Source of the DNA: Acidimicrobiia bacterium
Lineage (GTDB): Bacteria; Actinomycetota; Acidimicrobiia; IMCC26256; PALSA-555
Reading direction: 5' to 3'
Assembly (NCBI GenBank): GCA_040881685.1
Contig: JBBECS010000028.1
Span: forward strand, 27,879 to 91,878
Length of the DNA stretch: 64,000 nucleotides
The position numbers and the translations under genes are program-made. Each line of letters opens with the position of its first letter. The first letter of the stretch is position 1. Positions 43,900-51,768 of this stretch are shown in pieces. The notes below the pieces were generated by a model that saw nothing but the letters and a program-made list of their open reading frames with translations, had not been told where the DNA came from and made no database searches.

Positions 43900-44373
43900 A
43901 TGCTCACCGACACGATCGCCCCGTTCATGGATGTGCCGACATACGTGTCGGCGCTCCTCGACTTGCCGGCGCACGAGGGGCCCGCGGTGTTCGAGCAGTG
44001 GTGGTCGCTCGCTCGGCGTCGTTCGCACGGTGCTCTCTTTCAGGTGATCGAGTTCGAGGTGGCATCACTCGAGCTCGATCCCGTGACCTGGCGCCGAGGC
44101 CCCGGCGCTGCCGCCGCGCCGTTCCGTCAGGTACGCGGTCGCGTGAAGGCCACGGGCCGACGGGCGTGGCCGGTCGAACTCGAGCTTCTCCCCTGGTCGA
44201 GCACCACGTGCGAGCTCGGCCTTCGGTTCAGCGGCCGCAGGCTCCCTTCAGGTCGCCGTTTGGATCGCTATCACGAGCACGCAGCGGCGGCCGTGAGTGC
44301 GGTCAGATCGGCGCTTCTCGAGGTGCCCCGCCGCACGACGGTCATCGAGGTGCGCCACCCCGACGCCGCCTGA
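43900..44373 (+). CDS. Hypothetical cytosolic protein
   Basis: The 157-residue protein starts MLTDTIAPFMDVPTYVSALL and contains a central strand-rich part (FRQVRGRVKATGRRAWPVEL, then LELLPWSSTTCELGLRFSGR) and a C-terminal helix (HEHAAAAVSAVRSALLEV). The pattern might be a START-like fold, but I do not recognise a family. It is monocistronic, preceded by tandem palindromes and a leaderless promoter, and ends at repeat copy C. Confidence 0.65.
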   Translation: MLTDTIAPFMDVPTYVSALLDLPAHEGPAVFEQWWSLARRRSHGALFQVIEFEVASLELDPVTWRRGPGAAAAPFRQVRGRVKATGRRAWPVELELLPWSSTTCELGLRFSGRRLPSGRRLDRYHEHAAAAVSAVRSALLEVPRRTTVIEVRHPDAA

Positions 44374-44396
44374 TCTCGGGAGAGTACGGAGCAGCC

Positions 44397-44449
44397 GAGC
44401 GTCCCGGAGGGCGGCGTCGGGTATCCAGGCGCCGAGCGAGCGCGACCAG
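44397..44449 (+). repeat. REP-like hairpin repeat, copy C
   Basis: GAGCGTCCCGGAGGGC, then an imperfect stem GGCGTCGGG/CCAGGCGCC with loop TAT, then GAGCGAGCGCGACCAG. It lies between two convergent genes and may act as a terminator for both. Confidence 0.65.
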
Positions 44450-44457
44450 AAGCTGGA

Positions 44458-44760
44458 TCAGCGTCCGGCGGTGATGCGGCGCTGGCGCAGGATGCGGCGC
44501 CGTTCGCGCTCGGAGCAGCCACCCCAGACCCCGTGATCGATGCGGTACTCGAGCGCGTACTCGAGGCACTCGGTCTTGACCGGGCAGTCGCTGCAGACGC
44601 GGCGGGCCCGGTCGACACCGACGCCGTCCGACGGGAAGAACTCGCCGGGCAGGGCCTCGCGGCACCGGGCCCGCAGCATCCAGGCCGGGGTCCGGTGGTC
44701 GGGGGACAGGAGGGGGAGTGAGCTGTCGTCCATGGGGTTCAGGGGTGAAACGTAGGCCAT
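44458..44760 (-). CDS. WhiB-family iron-sulfur transcription factor (second copy)
   Basis: With ATG 44760 the protein has 100 residues. The WhiB cysteines are Cys33 (RARCREALPGEFFPSDG), Cys56, Cys59 (VCSDCPVKTEC) and Cys65. The turn motif is GVWGGCSERERRR, with an extra Cys in place of the usual Leu or Met, and a basic tail RILRQRRITAGR follows. Starts at 44733 or further upstream are also possible. It is divergent from htrA, whose ECF promoter lies about 100 bases upstream of this start, so both may respond to envelope stress. Confidence 0.9.
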   Translation of the reverse strand: MAYVSPLNPMDDSSLPLLSPDHRTPAWMLRARCREALPGEFFPSDGVGVDRARRVCSDCPVKTECLEYALEYRIDHGVWGGCSERERRRILRQRRITAGR

Positions 44761-44858
44761 CGGCGCCGGGTTCCCGCGAGACCCCGAAAAATCGCTGCCC
44801 GCGTGCGGTTGTGGCCCGATCACGGGCAATGCTTCTCAGGATGGTCTCAGTCGGGCGT

Positions 44859-44885
44859 GGAACCTTGTCCGGTACCCACGGCGTT
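44859..44885 (+). promoter_or_regulatory. ECF-type promoter of htrA
   Basis: GGAACC (44859-44864), 17 bases, CGTT (44882-44885), about 50 bases before the htrA start. It is identical in both hexamers and spacing to the pair before the ECF sigma gene (41730-41756). An overlapping TTGACA (44884-44889) could be the -35 of a second, housekeeping promoter with TACCTC as -10. Confidence 0.75.
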
Positions 44886-44934
44886 GACAGATGACGACCA
44901 CCACTACTACCTCCTCTTCCCCCCGAGGTGACCT

Positions 44935-46077
44935 GTGACCGACGAGACCAAGCCGCGCGCGACGCGCCGTTCGAGCACTCCGAGCGCCCCAAGTGCTCCG
45001 AGCACGTTGCGCCAGACCCTCACCGCGGCCATCGCCGGAGGCCTGGTCGGCGCGTTGGCCGCCGGGGGCGTGTTCCTCGCCGTCGACGACGACAACACGA
45101 CCATCGTGCGCTCGAGCGGCGCGGACGCGGTCGTCTCTCGACCGTCATCGAACATCGACGGCGGCACCGACATCGCCTCGCTGCTGGCCACCGCCGAACC
45201 GGCGGTCGTCGCGATCACCGTCGGCCAAGGGCCGGGCACGGGCGCGGGCGGTGCGGGCACCGGCTTCGTGATCACACCCGACGGCTTCATCGTGACGAAC
45301 AATCACGTCGTCGAAGGCCAGAACCGCATCGAGGTGGCGTTCACCGACGGCTCCACCCTCAGCGCCGAGATCGTTGGCCGCGACCCGTCGGTCGATCTCG
45401 CCGTGCTCAAGGTGAACGGTGAAGACCTCCCCGCCATCGAGCTCGGGGACTCCGACGCCGCGCAGGTGGGTGACGAAGTGGTCGCCATCGGCAACGCGCT
45501 CGCCCTCGAGGGCGGGCTCAGCGTCACCCGCGGCATCATCTCCGGCACGAACCGCACGGTGGACACCGACGCCGGCACCACGCTCGTCGGCATGCTCCAA
45601 ACCGATGCGGCCATCAACTTCGGCAACTCCGGCGGGCCGCTCATCGACGCGCAAGGTCGCGTGATCGGCGTGAACACCGCCATGGCCATCGACGCCAGCG
45701 CCCAGAACATCGGCTTCGCGATCCCGATCTCTCGCGCCGAGCCGGTCATCGCTGATCTGCGCGCCGGGCGCAAACCCGCCTTCCTCGGCGTGTCGACGCA
45801 GAACGTCAACGCGGCGCTCGCGCGCGAGCTCGACCTCTCGGTTGAAGAGGGTGCGTACGTGGCGCAGGTGACGCCGGACACGCCGGCTGATGCCGCTGGC
45901 ATCCGCGAGGGCGACGTGATCGTTCGCATCGGCGACGACACGATCGACTCGTCGGCCGACGTGCTGACTGCGGTGCGCAGCCATCGGCCGGGTGACAACG
46001 TGGAGGTCGTCATCGACCGTGACGGCGAGCGCGTGACCGTGCAGGCGACCCTCACGGAACGCCCCGACGTGGAATGA
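44935..46077 (+). CDS. htrA: HtrA/DegP-type serine protease with PDZ domain
   Basis: The 380-residue protein has a Ser/Pro-rich cytosolic start, one membrane span at about residues 30-50, then a trypsin-like protease domain. The catalytic triad is His124 (VTNNHVVEG), Asp154 (SVDLAVLKV) and Ser232 (NFGNSGGPLID). A PDZ domain follows from about residue 285 (GVSTQNVNAALA ... GIREGDVIVRIGD). It removes or refolds damaged exported proteins. GTG 44935 follows GAGGTGA. The ECF-type promoter ties it to the sigma operon at 41763. It ends one base before the convergent arsC. Confidence 0.95.
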   Translation: MTDETKPRATRRSSTPSAPSAPSTLRQTLTAAIAGGLVGALAAGGVFLAVDDDNTTIVRSSGADAVVSRPSSNIDGGTDIASLLATAEPAVVAITVGQGPGTGAGGAGTGFVITPDGFIVTNNHVVEGQNRIEVAFTDGSTLSAEIVGRDPSVDLAVLKVNGEDLPAIELGDSDAAQVGDEVVAIGNALALEGGLSVTRGIISGTNRTVDTDAGTTLVGMLQTDAAINFGNSGGPLIDAQGRVIGVNTAMAIDASAQNIGFAIPISRAEPVIADLRAGRKPAFLGVSTQNVNAALARELDLSVEEGAYVAQVTPDTPADAAGIREGDVIVRIGDDTIDSSADVLTAVRSHRPGDNVEVVIDRDGERVTVQATLTERPDVE

Positions 46078-46078
46078 G

Positions 46079-46720
46079 TCAGGCGGGCACCTCGCCGAGC
46101 AGCTCGGTGAGCAGCTCTCGCACCCGACGGTCGATCTCGTCGCGGATCGGCCGGACCGCGTCGAGTTCCTTGCCCGCGGGATCATCGAGATCCCAGTCGA
46201 GGTAGCGCTTCCCTGGGTAGATGGGGCACGCGTCACCACAGCCCATGGTGATCACCACGTCCGCAGCGCGGACGACCTCATCGGTGAGCGGCTTGGGGAA
46301 CTCTTTGGTCACGTCGAGCCCGACCTCTCCGAGCGCGTCGACGACCGCGGGGTTGAGCTCATCGGCCGGCGTACTGCCGGCCGAGCGCACGTGGACACGA
46401 CCCCCGGCGTGGTTGTCGAGCAACGCCGCGGCCATCTGACTCCGACCTGCGTTGTGCGTGCACACGAACAGCACCTCCGGGACATCCTTCTCCACAGATC
46501 CCTCCGCCTGGCCAAGTGCCCGCAGCCGCTCGCGCGTGAACTTCTCGACCATGATCGGCACGAAGTTCTTCACACGAGCGCCCTCGAACGCTTCCTTGCT
46601 CTCCTCGAGGAATCGTTGGACCGTCTCCAACGCGAACGTGCCCGAGAACTCGTCCATCACCCGCACGCTCACGACCTTGAGGTGGTACTCGAGCTCGGTG
46701 TCGGTCCCGGGTTGGCTCAT
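46079..46720 (-). CDS. arsC: Arsenate reductase (LMW-phosphatase type) with N-terminal helical domain
   Basis: The 213-residue protein has a C-terminal arsenate reductase of the low-molecular-weight phosphatase fold. The loop VCTHNAGRSQ carries Cys87-x5-Arg93. Cys161 and Cys165 are in MGCGDACPIYPG, and WDLDDPAG follows. The first 75 residues form a separate helical domain (SVRVMDEFSGTFALETVQRF), the three-helix-bundle extension seen in actinobacterial ArsC proteins. It reduces arsenate to arsenite, probably with mycothiol/mycoredoxin or thioredoxin. The ATG overlaps the stop of the channel gene by four bases, giving the operon arsR-channel-arsC. Confidence 0.92.
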   Translation of the reverse strand: MSQPGTDTELEYHLKVVSVRVMDEFSGTFALETVQRFLEESKEAFEGARVKNFVPIMVEKFTRERLRALGQAEGSVEKDVPEVLFVCTHNAGRSQMAAALLDNHAGGRVHVRSAGSTPADELNPAVVDALGEVGLDVTKEFPKPLTDEVVRAADVVITMGCGDACPIYPGKRYLDWDLDDPAGKELDAVRPIRDEIDRRVRELLTELLGEVPA

Positions 46721-47433
46721 GCTGCTTCCTCCTGGGGATGGGGAACGACGACATCGGGTGCCGCAGCTTCGACGCTCGGGTAGAGCACCCGGATCACAAC
46801 GATGGCAATGGTGCCGCCCGCGAGCTGGGCGGCAAGGAATGCCGGGACGGAACCCGGAGCGATGCCCGTGAAGGTGTCGGTGAGCATGCGAGCAGTGGTG
46901 ACGGCGGGGTTGGCGAAGCTCGTCGAGGACGCGAAGAAGTAGGCACCGCCGATGTAGACCGCCACCGCGAAGGGAGCAATCGTCGCCCGTCCGCTCCTGG
47001 CGATCCCGAACACGAGGAGCAGGAGCCCGACCGTGGCGATCACCTCGCCCAGCGCGAGCCCGCCACCGTCGCGTGCGCGGTTCGAGATCTCGACGGCCGC
47101 GAGCCCGAACGACGCGTTGGCGAGCACGACGCCGAGTACGGCGCCGGTGAGCTGCGCGCCGATGTACGCCATTGCAGTTCTGGTGTCGATCCCGCCGAGG
47201 AACCGGTCGACGAGCGTCACGACGGGATTCAGATGTGCGCCCGAGACGGAACCAACTGCGACGATGGCCGCGGCGAGGCCGGCCGCGGTTGCGAAGGCGT
47301 TCAACAATAGCTGCATGCCCGCGTCGCCTGGGCTCAGCCGAACCGCCGCGATGCCGGACCCGACGATGGCAATGAGCAGCAGCGTGGTCCCGAGCAGCTC
47401 GGCGAGCGCGCGCCGAGCAAGTGTTCCGTCCAT
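46717..47433 (-). CDS. MIP-family aquaglyceroporin, probable arsenite channel
   Basis: The 238-residue protein has the six helices and two half-helices of the aquaporin family. The first loop reads SGAHLNPVVT (Asn69-Pro70-Val71, not NPA), the second SFANPAVTT (Asn175-Pro176-Ala177). Placement between arsR and arsC matches the AqpS arrangement described in Sinorhizobium meliloti. There a channel lets arsenite made by ArsC flow out, and no ArsB or Acr3 pump is used. None is encoded in this window either. Specificity for arsenite is inferred from context. Confidence 0.88.
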   Translation of the reverse strand: MDGTLARRALAELLGTTLLLIAIVGSGIAAVRLSPGDAGMQLLLNAFATAAGLAAAIVAVGSVSGAHLNPVVTLVDRFLGGIDTRTAMAYIGAQLTGAVLGVVLANASFGLAAVEISNRARDGGGLALGEVIATVGLLLLVFGIARSGRATIAPFAVAVYIGGAYFFASSTSFANPAVTTARMLTDTFTGIAPGSVPAFLAAQLAGGTIAIVVIRVLYPSVEAAAPDVVVPHPQEEAA

Positions 47434-47445
47434 CGGGAGTGAAGA

Positions 47446-47778
47446 TCAGCCGCAGGGGCGGCGACGCCGTGCCGAGCGTCGACGCGCGAGCGCAGACAGG
47501 TGCTCGGCGAGGGGACGCAGCGCGTCGGGCCGCAGCCGGTAGTACGTCCAGTAGCGGTGCCGCTCGGTGTCGACGACACCGGCCTCGCGCAGCACCCGGA
47601 GGTGGTGACTCACGAGGGTCTGCGCGACGCCGAGCTCTTCGGTGAGGTGGCACACGCACAGGTCCTCGTCGCCGAGCAGGTCGACGATGCGGGCACGGAG
47701 TGGCTCGCCGAGCACCCGCAGCGTCGCATCCGGCTGGGCGCGGCGTCGTGGCGTCGTGGCCACGGCGGTCGCTGGCAT
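47446..47778 (-). CDS. arsR: ArsR-family metalloregulator
   Basis: The 110-residue repressor has a winged helix (LGVAQTLVSHHLRVLREAGV as the recognition region). The classical metalloid site DLCVCHL has Cys41 and Cys43 in the helix before it, as in ArsR proteins that sense arsenite. The C-terminal tail is very Arg-rich. ATG 47778 follows AGGAGG. A 16-bp AT-rich palindrome lies at 47804-47819, 26 bases upstream, and is its probable operator. Confidence 0.93.
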   Translation of the reverse strand: MPATAVATTPRRRAQPDATLRVLGEPLRARIVDLLGDEDLCVCHLTEELGVAQTLVSHHLRVLREAGVVDTERHRYWTYYRLRPDALRPLAEHLSALARRRSARRRRPCG

Positions 47779-47803
47779 CAAGCCTCCTCATCTGGATCGA
47801 ACG

Positions 47804-47819
47804 AGATTTATATAAATCT
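47804..47819. promoter_or_regulatory. ArsR operator palindrome
   Basis: AGATTTATATAAATCT is a perfect 16-bp palindrome and by far the most AT-rich spot in the region. It lies between arsR and the divergent gene at 47862, just upstream of the arsR ribosome site. Its form fits ArsR/SmtB operators. Confidence 0.8.
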
Positions 47820-47849
47820 AGCCTGATCAAGATGGGAGGGCAAGCGCGG

Positions 47850-47855
47850 TAAGGT
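47850..47855 (+). promoter_or_regulatory. -10 box, leaderless start
   Basis: TAAGGT, six bases (CGTGCC), then the ATG at 47862. The ArsR operator lies 30 bases further upstream, so this gene could be weakly ArsR-controlled as well. Confidence 0.5.
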
Positions 47856-47861
47856 CGTGCC

Positions 47862-48179
47862 ATGTCGATGACCACCGAAGAGCTCGAGCAGCTCCCGCCG
47901 CAGGGCCACGTGAAGATCGTCTACCAGGGCCCGGTCGCGCCCCATTGGGAGGTGCACGGCGTCTTCGGTGACGGTCGGGTCATCGACGAGTTCCGCCAGC
48001 GGGCCGCCGCCCGCCTGCAGCTGCTCCCCCCGCACGACCCGCAGTTCCGACGCAACCGTGAGCGCGTCAACCGCGATGCGGAGCGCGAGCGCCTGATCCT
48101 CGAGTGGGATCTCGGCTATCCGGAGGACGAAGCCGCCAGCACGAGCACGGGCTCGGCCCCCGCCACTCCCGCGACCTAG
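47862..48179 (+). CDS. Hypothetical protein (105 aa)
   Basis: The product starts MSMTTEELEQLPPQGHVKIV and continues with VYQGPVAPHWEVHGVFGDGR, a basic helical segment (RRNRERVNRDAERERLILEW) and a Ser/Thr/Ala-rich tail. No family, membrane span or metal site is seen. It is monocistronic and apparently leaderless. Its position next to the ars operon may be coincidence, since nothing in the protein suggests arsenic binding and it has no cysteine. Confidence 0.65.
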   Translation: MSMTTEELEQLPPQGHVKIVYQGPVAPHWEVHGVFGDGRVIDEFRQRAAARLQLLPPHDPQFRRNRERVNRDAERERLILEWDLGYPEDEAASTSTGSAPATPAT

Positions 48180-48191
48180 AGGCGAACGGCC

Positions 48192-48214
48192 GCGGCGCAG
48201 GTACCCTGCGCCGC
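48192..48214. terminator. Bidirectional terminator hairpin, REP-like core
   Basis: A 10-bp stem GCGGCGCAGG/CCTGCGCCGC with loop TAC lies between the convergent hypothetical gene and pstA. The core resembles the REP-like family (GGTACCCT at the tip), but the conserved flanks are missing. Confidence 0.65.
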
Positions 48215-48279
48215 AGTGAGCTGTTCCGCCGAGGTGGAGTGGAGCGGCCCGGCGCGGAGCGCCGAGAGCGGAAGGTTGG

Positions 48280-49440
48280 CTACCAGCGCTGTTCGTAGCG
48301 GTTGCGCAGCAGCACCGCCGTCAGGTTGGCGAGCAGCGTGATCGCGAGCAGCACAATGATCGCGGCCGAGGCGAGGCTGATCGAGAAGTCGCTCTGCGCT
48401 TCGCGTGCCCATCCATAGACCACCTGGGGCAGCGCCGTGTAGCTCGACGAGAACTTGTCGAACAGCCCGGCGTCTCCTGTGGTGAAGAAGCCCGAGACCG
48501 CGCCGACGAGGATGAGGGGCGCGGTCTCGCCGATCGCCCGCGAGAGCGCCAGGATCGTCCCGGTGAGGATGCCGGCGAATGCGTTGGGCAGCACGAGCGT
48601 CTTCGTGACCTCCCATTGCGTCGCGCCGACGCCATAGCCGCCTTCACGAAGTGATTGGGGAACGGCACGGATCGCCTCGGCCGAGGTGATGATGACGATC
48701 GGGAGCACGAGGACGGCCAGCGTGAGCCCGCCTGCGATGAGCGTGCGGCCCCCGGTCACTCCCCCGAAGAGCTTGACGAAGATCGCGAGACCGAGCAGGC
48801 CGTACACGACCGACGGCACACCGGCCAGGTTGCGGATGTTGAGCCGCACGATGCGGACGAGCCGATTGTCTGGCGCGTATTCCTCGAGGAACACGGCCGT
48901 CGCGATCCCGAGTGGAAACGCGATCAACGCGGTGGCCACCGCCAGGACGACCGTTCCGAAGATCGCCTGAGCGACGCCGGCTCGATCTGGGAATCCCGAC
49001 AGGTTCGCGCTGAGAAAGGTGCTCGTGCCGATGAAGGCCGCGACCGCGAACACGATCGCGACCCCGGCGACCACGCCGATCAACGGTCGCCAGCGCCGGG
49101 CCCGGATGGCGAAGGCGATCCCGAGGGGAACCCCGATGAACACGAGGGCCGAGGCGATCCATCCCGCCGCGCTCTGAGGATGCACCAAGAATTGCCATGT
49201 CTCGCTGGTGGCCCGGTCGAACTCGCGAGGGAAGTCAGAGAGCACGAAGCCGCGTTCACGGAACGTTCCCAGACCGTCGTCGAGCACGGTTGCGAGCAGT
49301 GCCGCGATGAATCCCAGGCAGGTGAGGAGGCACAGCAGCAGCACCACCTGGAACGCGAAGCCCGGCACGTCGATGCGCTTACCGCGCAGCGACGCTCCGA
49401 TCGTGATGTTGCGCGGGACGGCGACGTCGACGGTGGCCAT
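48280..49440 (-). CDS. pstA: Phosphate ABC transporter permease PstA
   Basis: The 386-residue permease has six core membrane helices and the ABC-contact loop EAIRAVPQSLREGGYGVGAT, followed by LPNAFAGILTGTILALSRAIGETAPL, the family signature. It is about 90 residues longer than usual because of an N-terminal part with two extra spans and a hydrophilic loop (about residues 55-100, LDDGLGTFRERGF). With PstC it forms the membrane channel of the high-affinity phosphate importer. It starts 13 bases after pstC and is the last gene of the pstS-pstC-pstA operon. Confidence 0.95.
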   Translation of the reverse strand: MATVDVAVPRNITIGASLRGKRIDVPGFAFQVVLLLCLLTCLGFIAALLATVLDDGLGTFRERGFVLSDFPREFDRATSETWQFLVHPQSAAGWIASALVFIGVPLGIAFAIRARRWRPLIGVVAGVAIVFAVAAFIGTSTFLSANLSGFPDRAGVAQAIFGTVVLAVATALIAFPLGIATAVFLEEYAPDNRLVRIVRLNIRNLAGVPSVVYGLLGLAIFVKLFGGVTGGRTLIAGGLTLAVLVLPIVIITSAEAIRAVPQSLREGGYGVGATQWEVTKTLVLPNAFAGILTGTILALSRAIGETAPLILVGAVSGFFTTGDAGLFDKFSSSYTALPQVVYGWAREAQSDFSISLASAAIIVLLAITLLANLTAVLLRNRYEQRW

Positions 49441-49453
49441 CAGATCCGTCCCA

Positions 49454-50383
49454 TCAGTACGCCTCTCGGACCCGGCGGACGAACACGTCTCCGATCATGT
49501 TCAGCAAGAGCGTCACGACGAACAACAAGAGGCCCAAGAAGAAGAGGCTGTTGAAGGCTTGGCCCGAGCCAGTCACCTGGTCGGTGCCGCTGGCGAGGGA
49601 CGCCATGGCCGACGTGATCGTCATCCCGACGTCGGCGAGATTGGCCGTGTAGTGCGCTTCGCCGAACGCGCCCGCGGCCAGGGCGATCACCATGGTCTCG
49701 CCGATGGCCCGTGCCGTAGCGAGGATCAGCGCGGCGACGATGCCGGAGATCGCCGCGGGCATCACCACTCGGGTCACGGTGGACAGGCGGCGCGCACCCA
49801 TGCCGTAGCTCGCTTCGCGGAGCGAGTTTGGGACGGCCCGCATCGCGTCCTCGCTGACCGAGGCGACGAGCGGAGTGACCAAGACGCCGACGCCCACCCC
49901 CGCGGCCGCGAGGCTGAACGCGTCCGCGCGGGTGAGCAGGTTCTGCACGATGTTGGGCCCGATCCAGGCGATGGCGAAGAAGCCGAGCACGATGCTCGGG
50001 ATCCCGGCCAGCACCTCGAGGATGGGCTTCAGCAGACGGCGGACTCGGGGCTTGGCGTACTCCGCGAGGTAGATCGCCGCCCCGAGGCCGAGTGGCGTCG
50101 CGATGATCATCGCCACCACCGTGACGAGGAGCGAACCCATGAACAGCGTGCCGAGGTCGAACTTGCCGATCCGCGGCGCCCACTTGTCGAAGGTCCAGAG
50201 GGTGTCGAGGTCGATGTTCGTGAGGAACGTCAACGAGTTGGCGGTGAGTGACGCGACGATCGCAATGCTGATCGCCAGCGTCGAGAGGCCGGCAGACCAG
50301 AAGATCCGACGGACCCGCCGCTCGCGGCGCAGCCTTCGGCCGTCGCCCTCCAGGCCCAGCAAGCTTGCGTCCAGCGTGGTCAC
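49454..50383 (-). CDS. pstC: Phosphate ABC transporter permease PstC
   Basis: The 309-residue permease has six membrane helices. The coupling loop is EDAMRAVPNSLREASYGMGA, followed by ATARAIGETMVIALAAG. The motif LAGIPSIVLGFFAI is typical of PstC. It starts at GTG 50383. A large hairpin in the 120-base gap after pstS (50438-50496) may lower its expression relative to the binding protein. Confidence 0.95.
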   Translation of the reverse strand: MTTLDASLLGLEGDGRRLRRERRVRRIFWSAGLSTLAISIAIVASLTANSLTFLTNIDLDTLWTFDKWAPRIGKFDLGTLFMGSLLVTVVAMIIATPLGLGAAIYLAEYAKPRVRRLLKPILEVLAGIPSIVLGFFAIAWIGPNIVQNLLTRADAFSLAAAGVGVGVLVTPLVASVSEDAMRAVPNSLREASYGMGARRLSTVTRVVMPAAISGIVAALILATARAIGETMVIALAAGAFGEAHYTANLADVGMTITSAMASLASGTDQVTGSGQAFNSLFFLGLLLFVVTLLLNMIGDVFVRRVREAY

Positions 50384-50437
50384 GTCGGCATCCTCGCTTG
50401 TCGCCTCGCCTTGTTCAACGATCCCCCCAAGTCACAT

Positions 50438-50496
50438 GGAACGAGAGAGGCGGCCGGGCCGGGGGGAATCCGGCCGGCCGCCCTCTCTGGTGTTCC
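50438..50496 (-). terminator. Attenuating hairpin between pstS and pstC
   Basis: GGAACGAGAGAGGCGGCCG and its partner ending CTCTCTGGTGTTCC form a long GC-rich stem beginning eight bases after the pstS stop on the minus strand. A partial terminator here is common in binding-protein operons, where the binding protein must outnumber the permease. Confidence 0.65.
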
Positions 50497-50503
50497 AGGT
50501 GCG

Positions 50504-51559
50504 CTATCCGGAAGCAGATGCCCAGGCGTCGATCGATGCCTGGATGTCATCGGCTGAAAGCGGGGCGTAGCCGGCATCCTTGACGGTCTTCGTGAGGTTC
50601 GTCTTCGTGAGGTAGAAGTCCACGAAGTCCTTGACGTCGGCGTTCTCCGCCGCCTTGGCGTTGTTCACGTAGATGTAGAGCGTCCGTGAGAGCGGGAGAT
50701 ACGTCCCGTTCTGCACGGTCTTGATCGACGGCTTCACGCAGTTACCCGAGTCCGGGTCCTCGATGGCCACGGCCTTGAGCTTGTCCGTGTTCGCGAGGAA
50801 GTACGCGACGCCGAGGAAGCCGACGCCGCTCTCGGAGGCGGCCACGCGCTTCACGATGTCGTTGTCGTTCGGGAACTGGCCGTCGGAGATCAGGGGCTCC
50901 GCTGCCAGCGTCTCGCCGTCCTCTTCGATGACGTCGGTGACGCTCCCGTCCGCAACGCGCTCGTCCAGGAAGTCCTGGTAGCCGAGCTCGATGAAGGCGT
51001 CATACGTGCCCGACTCAGGCCCGGGGGTGAACTTCTTGAACGTCCCCGAAGACTTGAACGTCTGCGTCGAGCCGAGCTCCCCGGCCAGCGCCGAAGCGTC
51101 AGCAAGGTCGCCGGTGGACTCCGGCCCGAAGAGGGCGTAGAGGTCGGCTTGGCTCAGGCACTTGAGCCCGAGGTTGCTCTTCTTGTTGACGATGACGGTC
51201 AGGCCGTCGACACCGACCGGCAGCTCCGTGTATTCGATGCTGTTCGCATCACAGGCCGGGCCCTCTTCGCCCTCGTCCTTGATCGGACGGGACGCGTCAC
51301 TGATGTCGGTCTCGCCCTCGCAGAACTGGACGAAGCCGTCACCGGTGCCGAGCTCGCCGACCGTGATGGCCACGTCGGGGTTCTCTTCGCCGTACAGCTC
51401 GGCGACAAGCGAGGTGATCGGACCGACGGTCGACGAGCCCTCCACGATGATCTCGCCCGTGCCCTGGGCCGCGGCGATGCCGCCTCCCACGCCGAACGTC
51501 ATCACGAGCGCGCCGATCGCCGCCACGAGCCCGCGCGGACGTCGGAAGTTGCGGGTCAA
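50504..51559 (-). CDS. pstS: Phosphate-binding protein PstS
   Basis: The exported protein has the PstS phosphate pocket: EGSSTVGPITS near the N-terminus, QFCEGETDISDASRP and ESGTYDAF. The signal peptide (LVAAIGALVMTFGVGGGIAAA) ends in AxA and has no lipobox, so it is secreted rather than lipid-anchored, unlike many actinobacterial PstS proteins. I choose TTG 51559 (351 residues) because AGGAGG lies six bases upstream. An ATG at 51586 would add nine residues without a ribosome site. Two PHO repeats and a TACCGT -10 (minus strand, 51598-51603) precede it. Confidence 0.93.
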   Translation of the reverse strand: MTRNFRRPRGLVAAIGALVMTFGVGGGIAAAQGTGEIIVEGSSTVGPITSLVAELYGEENPDVAITVGELGTGDGFVQFCEGETDISDASRPIKDEGEEGPACDANSIEYTELPVGVDGLTVIVNKKSNLGLKCLSQADLYALFGPESTGDLADASALAGELGSTQTFKSSGTFKKFTPGPESGTYDAFIELGYQDFLDERVADGSVTDVIEEDGETLAAEPLISDGQFPNDNDIVKRVAASESGVGFLGVAYFLANTDKLKAVAIEDPDSGNCVKPSIKTVQNGTYLPLSRTLYIYVNNAKAAENADVKDFVDFYLTKTNLTKTVKDAGYAPLSADDIQASIDAWASASG

Positions 51560-51634
51560 TGGATTCCTCCTCGAACGGATGGTCATTCCGAGGGCGGACG
51601 GTAGGAAAGCCGGGTGGCCGGGGACGTTCGCAGG

Positions 51635-51652
51635 GGTGAACGCAGGGTGAAC
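51635..51652 (-). promoter_or_regulatory. PHO box of pstS
   Basis: On the minus strand GTTCACCCTGCGTTCACC shows two GTTCACC units with 11-bp period, the actinobacterial PhoP/RegX3 signature. It is about 30 bases upstream of the TACCGT -10 box. The same arrangement occurs before pstB and ppk. Confidence 0.82.
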
Positions 51653-51670
51653 AGCGTTGCAACATCTCCC

Positions 51671-51757
51671 CTGGTCGCGCTCGCTCGGCGGAGGGAACCA
51701 CCAAATGGGTCGACTCCGCAGGCTCCGTCTCCGCGTCCGCCGCCCTTCGGGACGCTC
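51671..51757 (-). repeat. REP-like repeat, copy E (enlarged centre)
   Basis: The ends match the family (CTGGTCGCGCTCGCTC at the left, GCCCTTCGGGACGCTC at the right), but the short hairpin is replaced by about 55 bases. The centre includes the 25-bp segment (51708-51732) shared with 6855-6879. It lies between phoU and pstS. Confidence 0.65.
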
Positions 51758-51768
51758 GCCGCTCCGGT

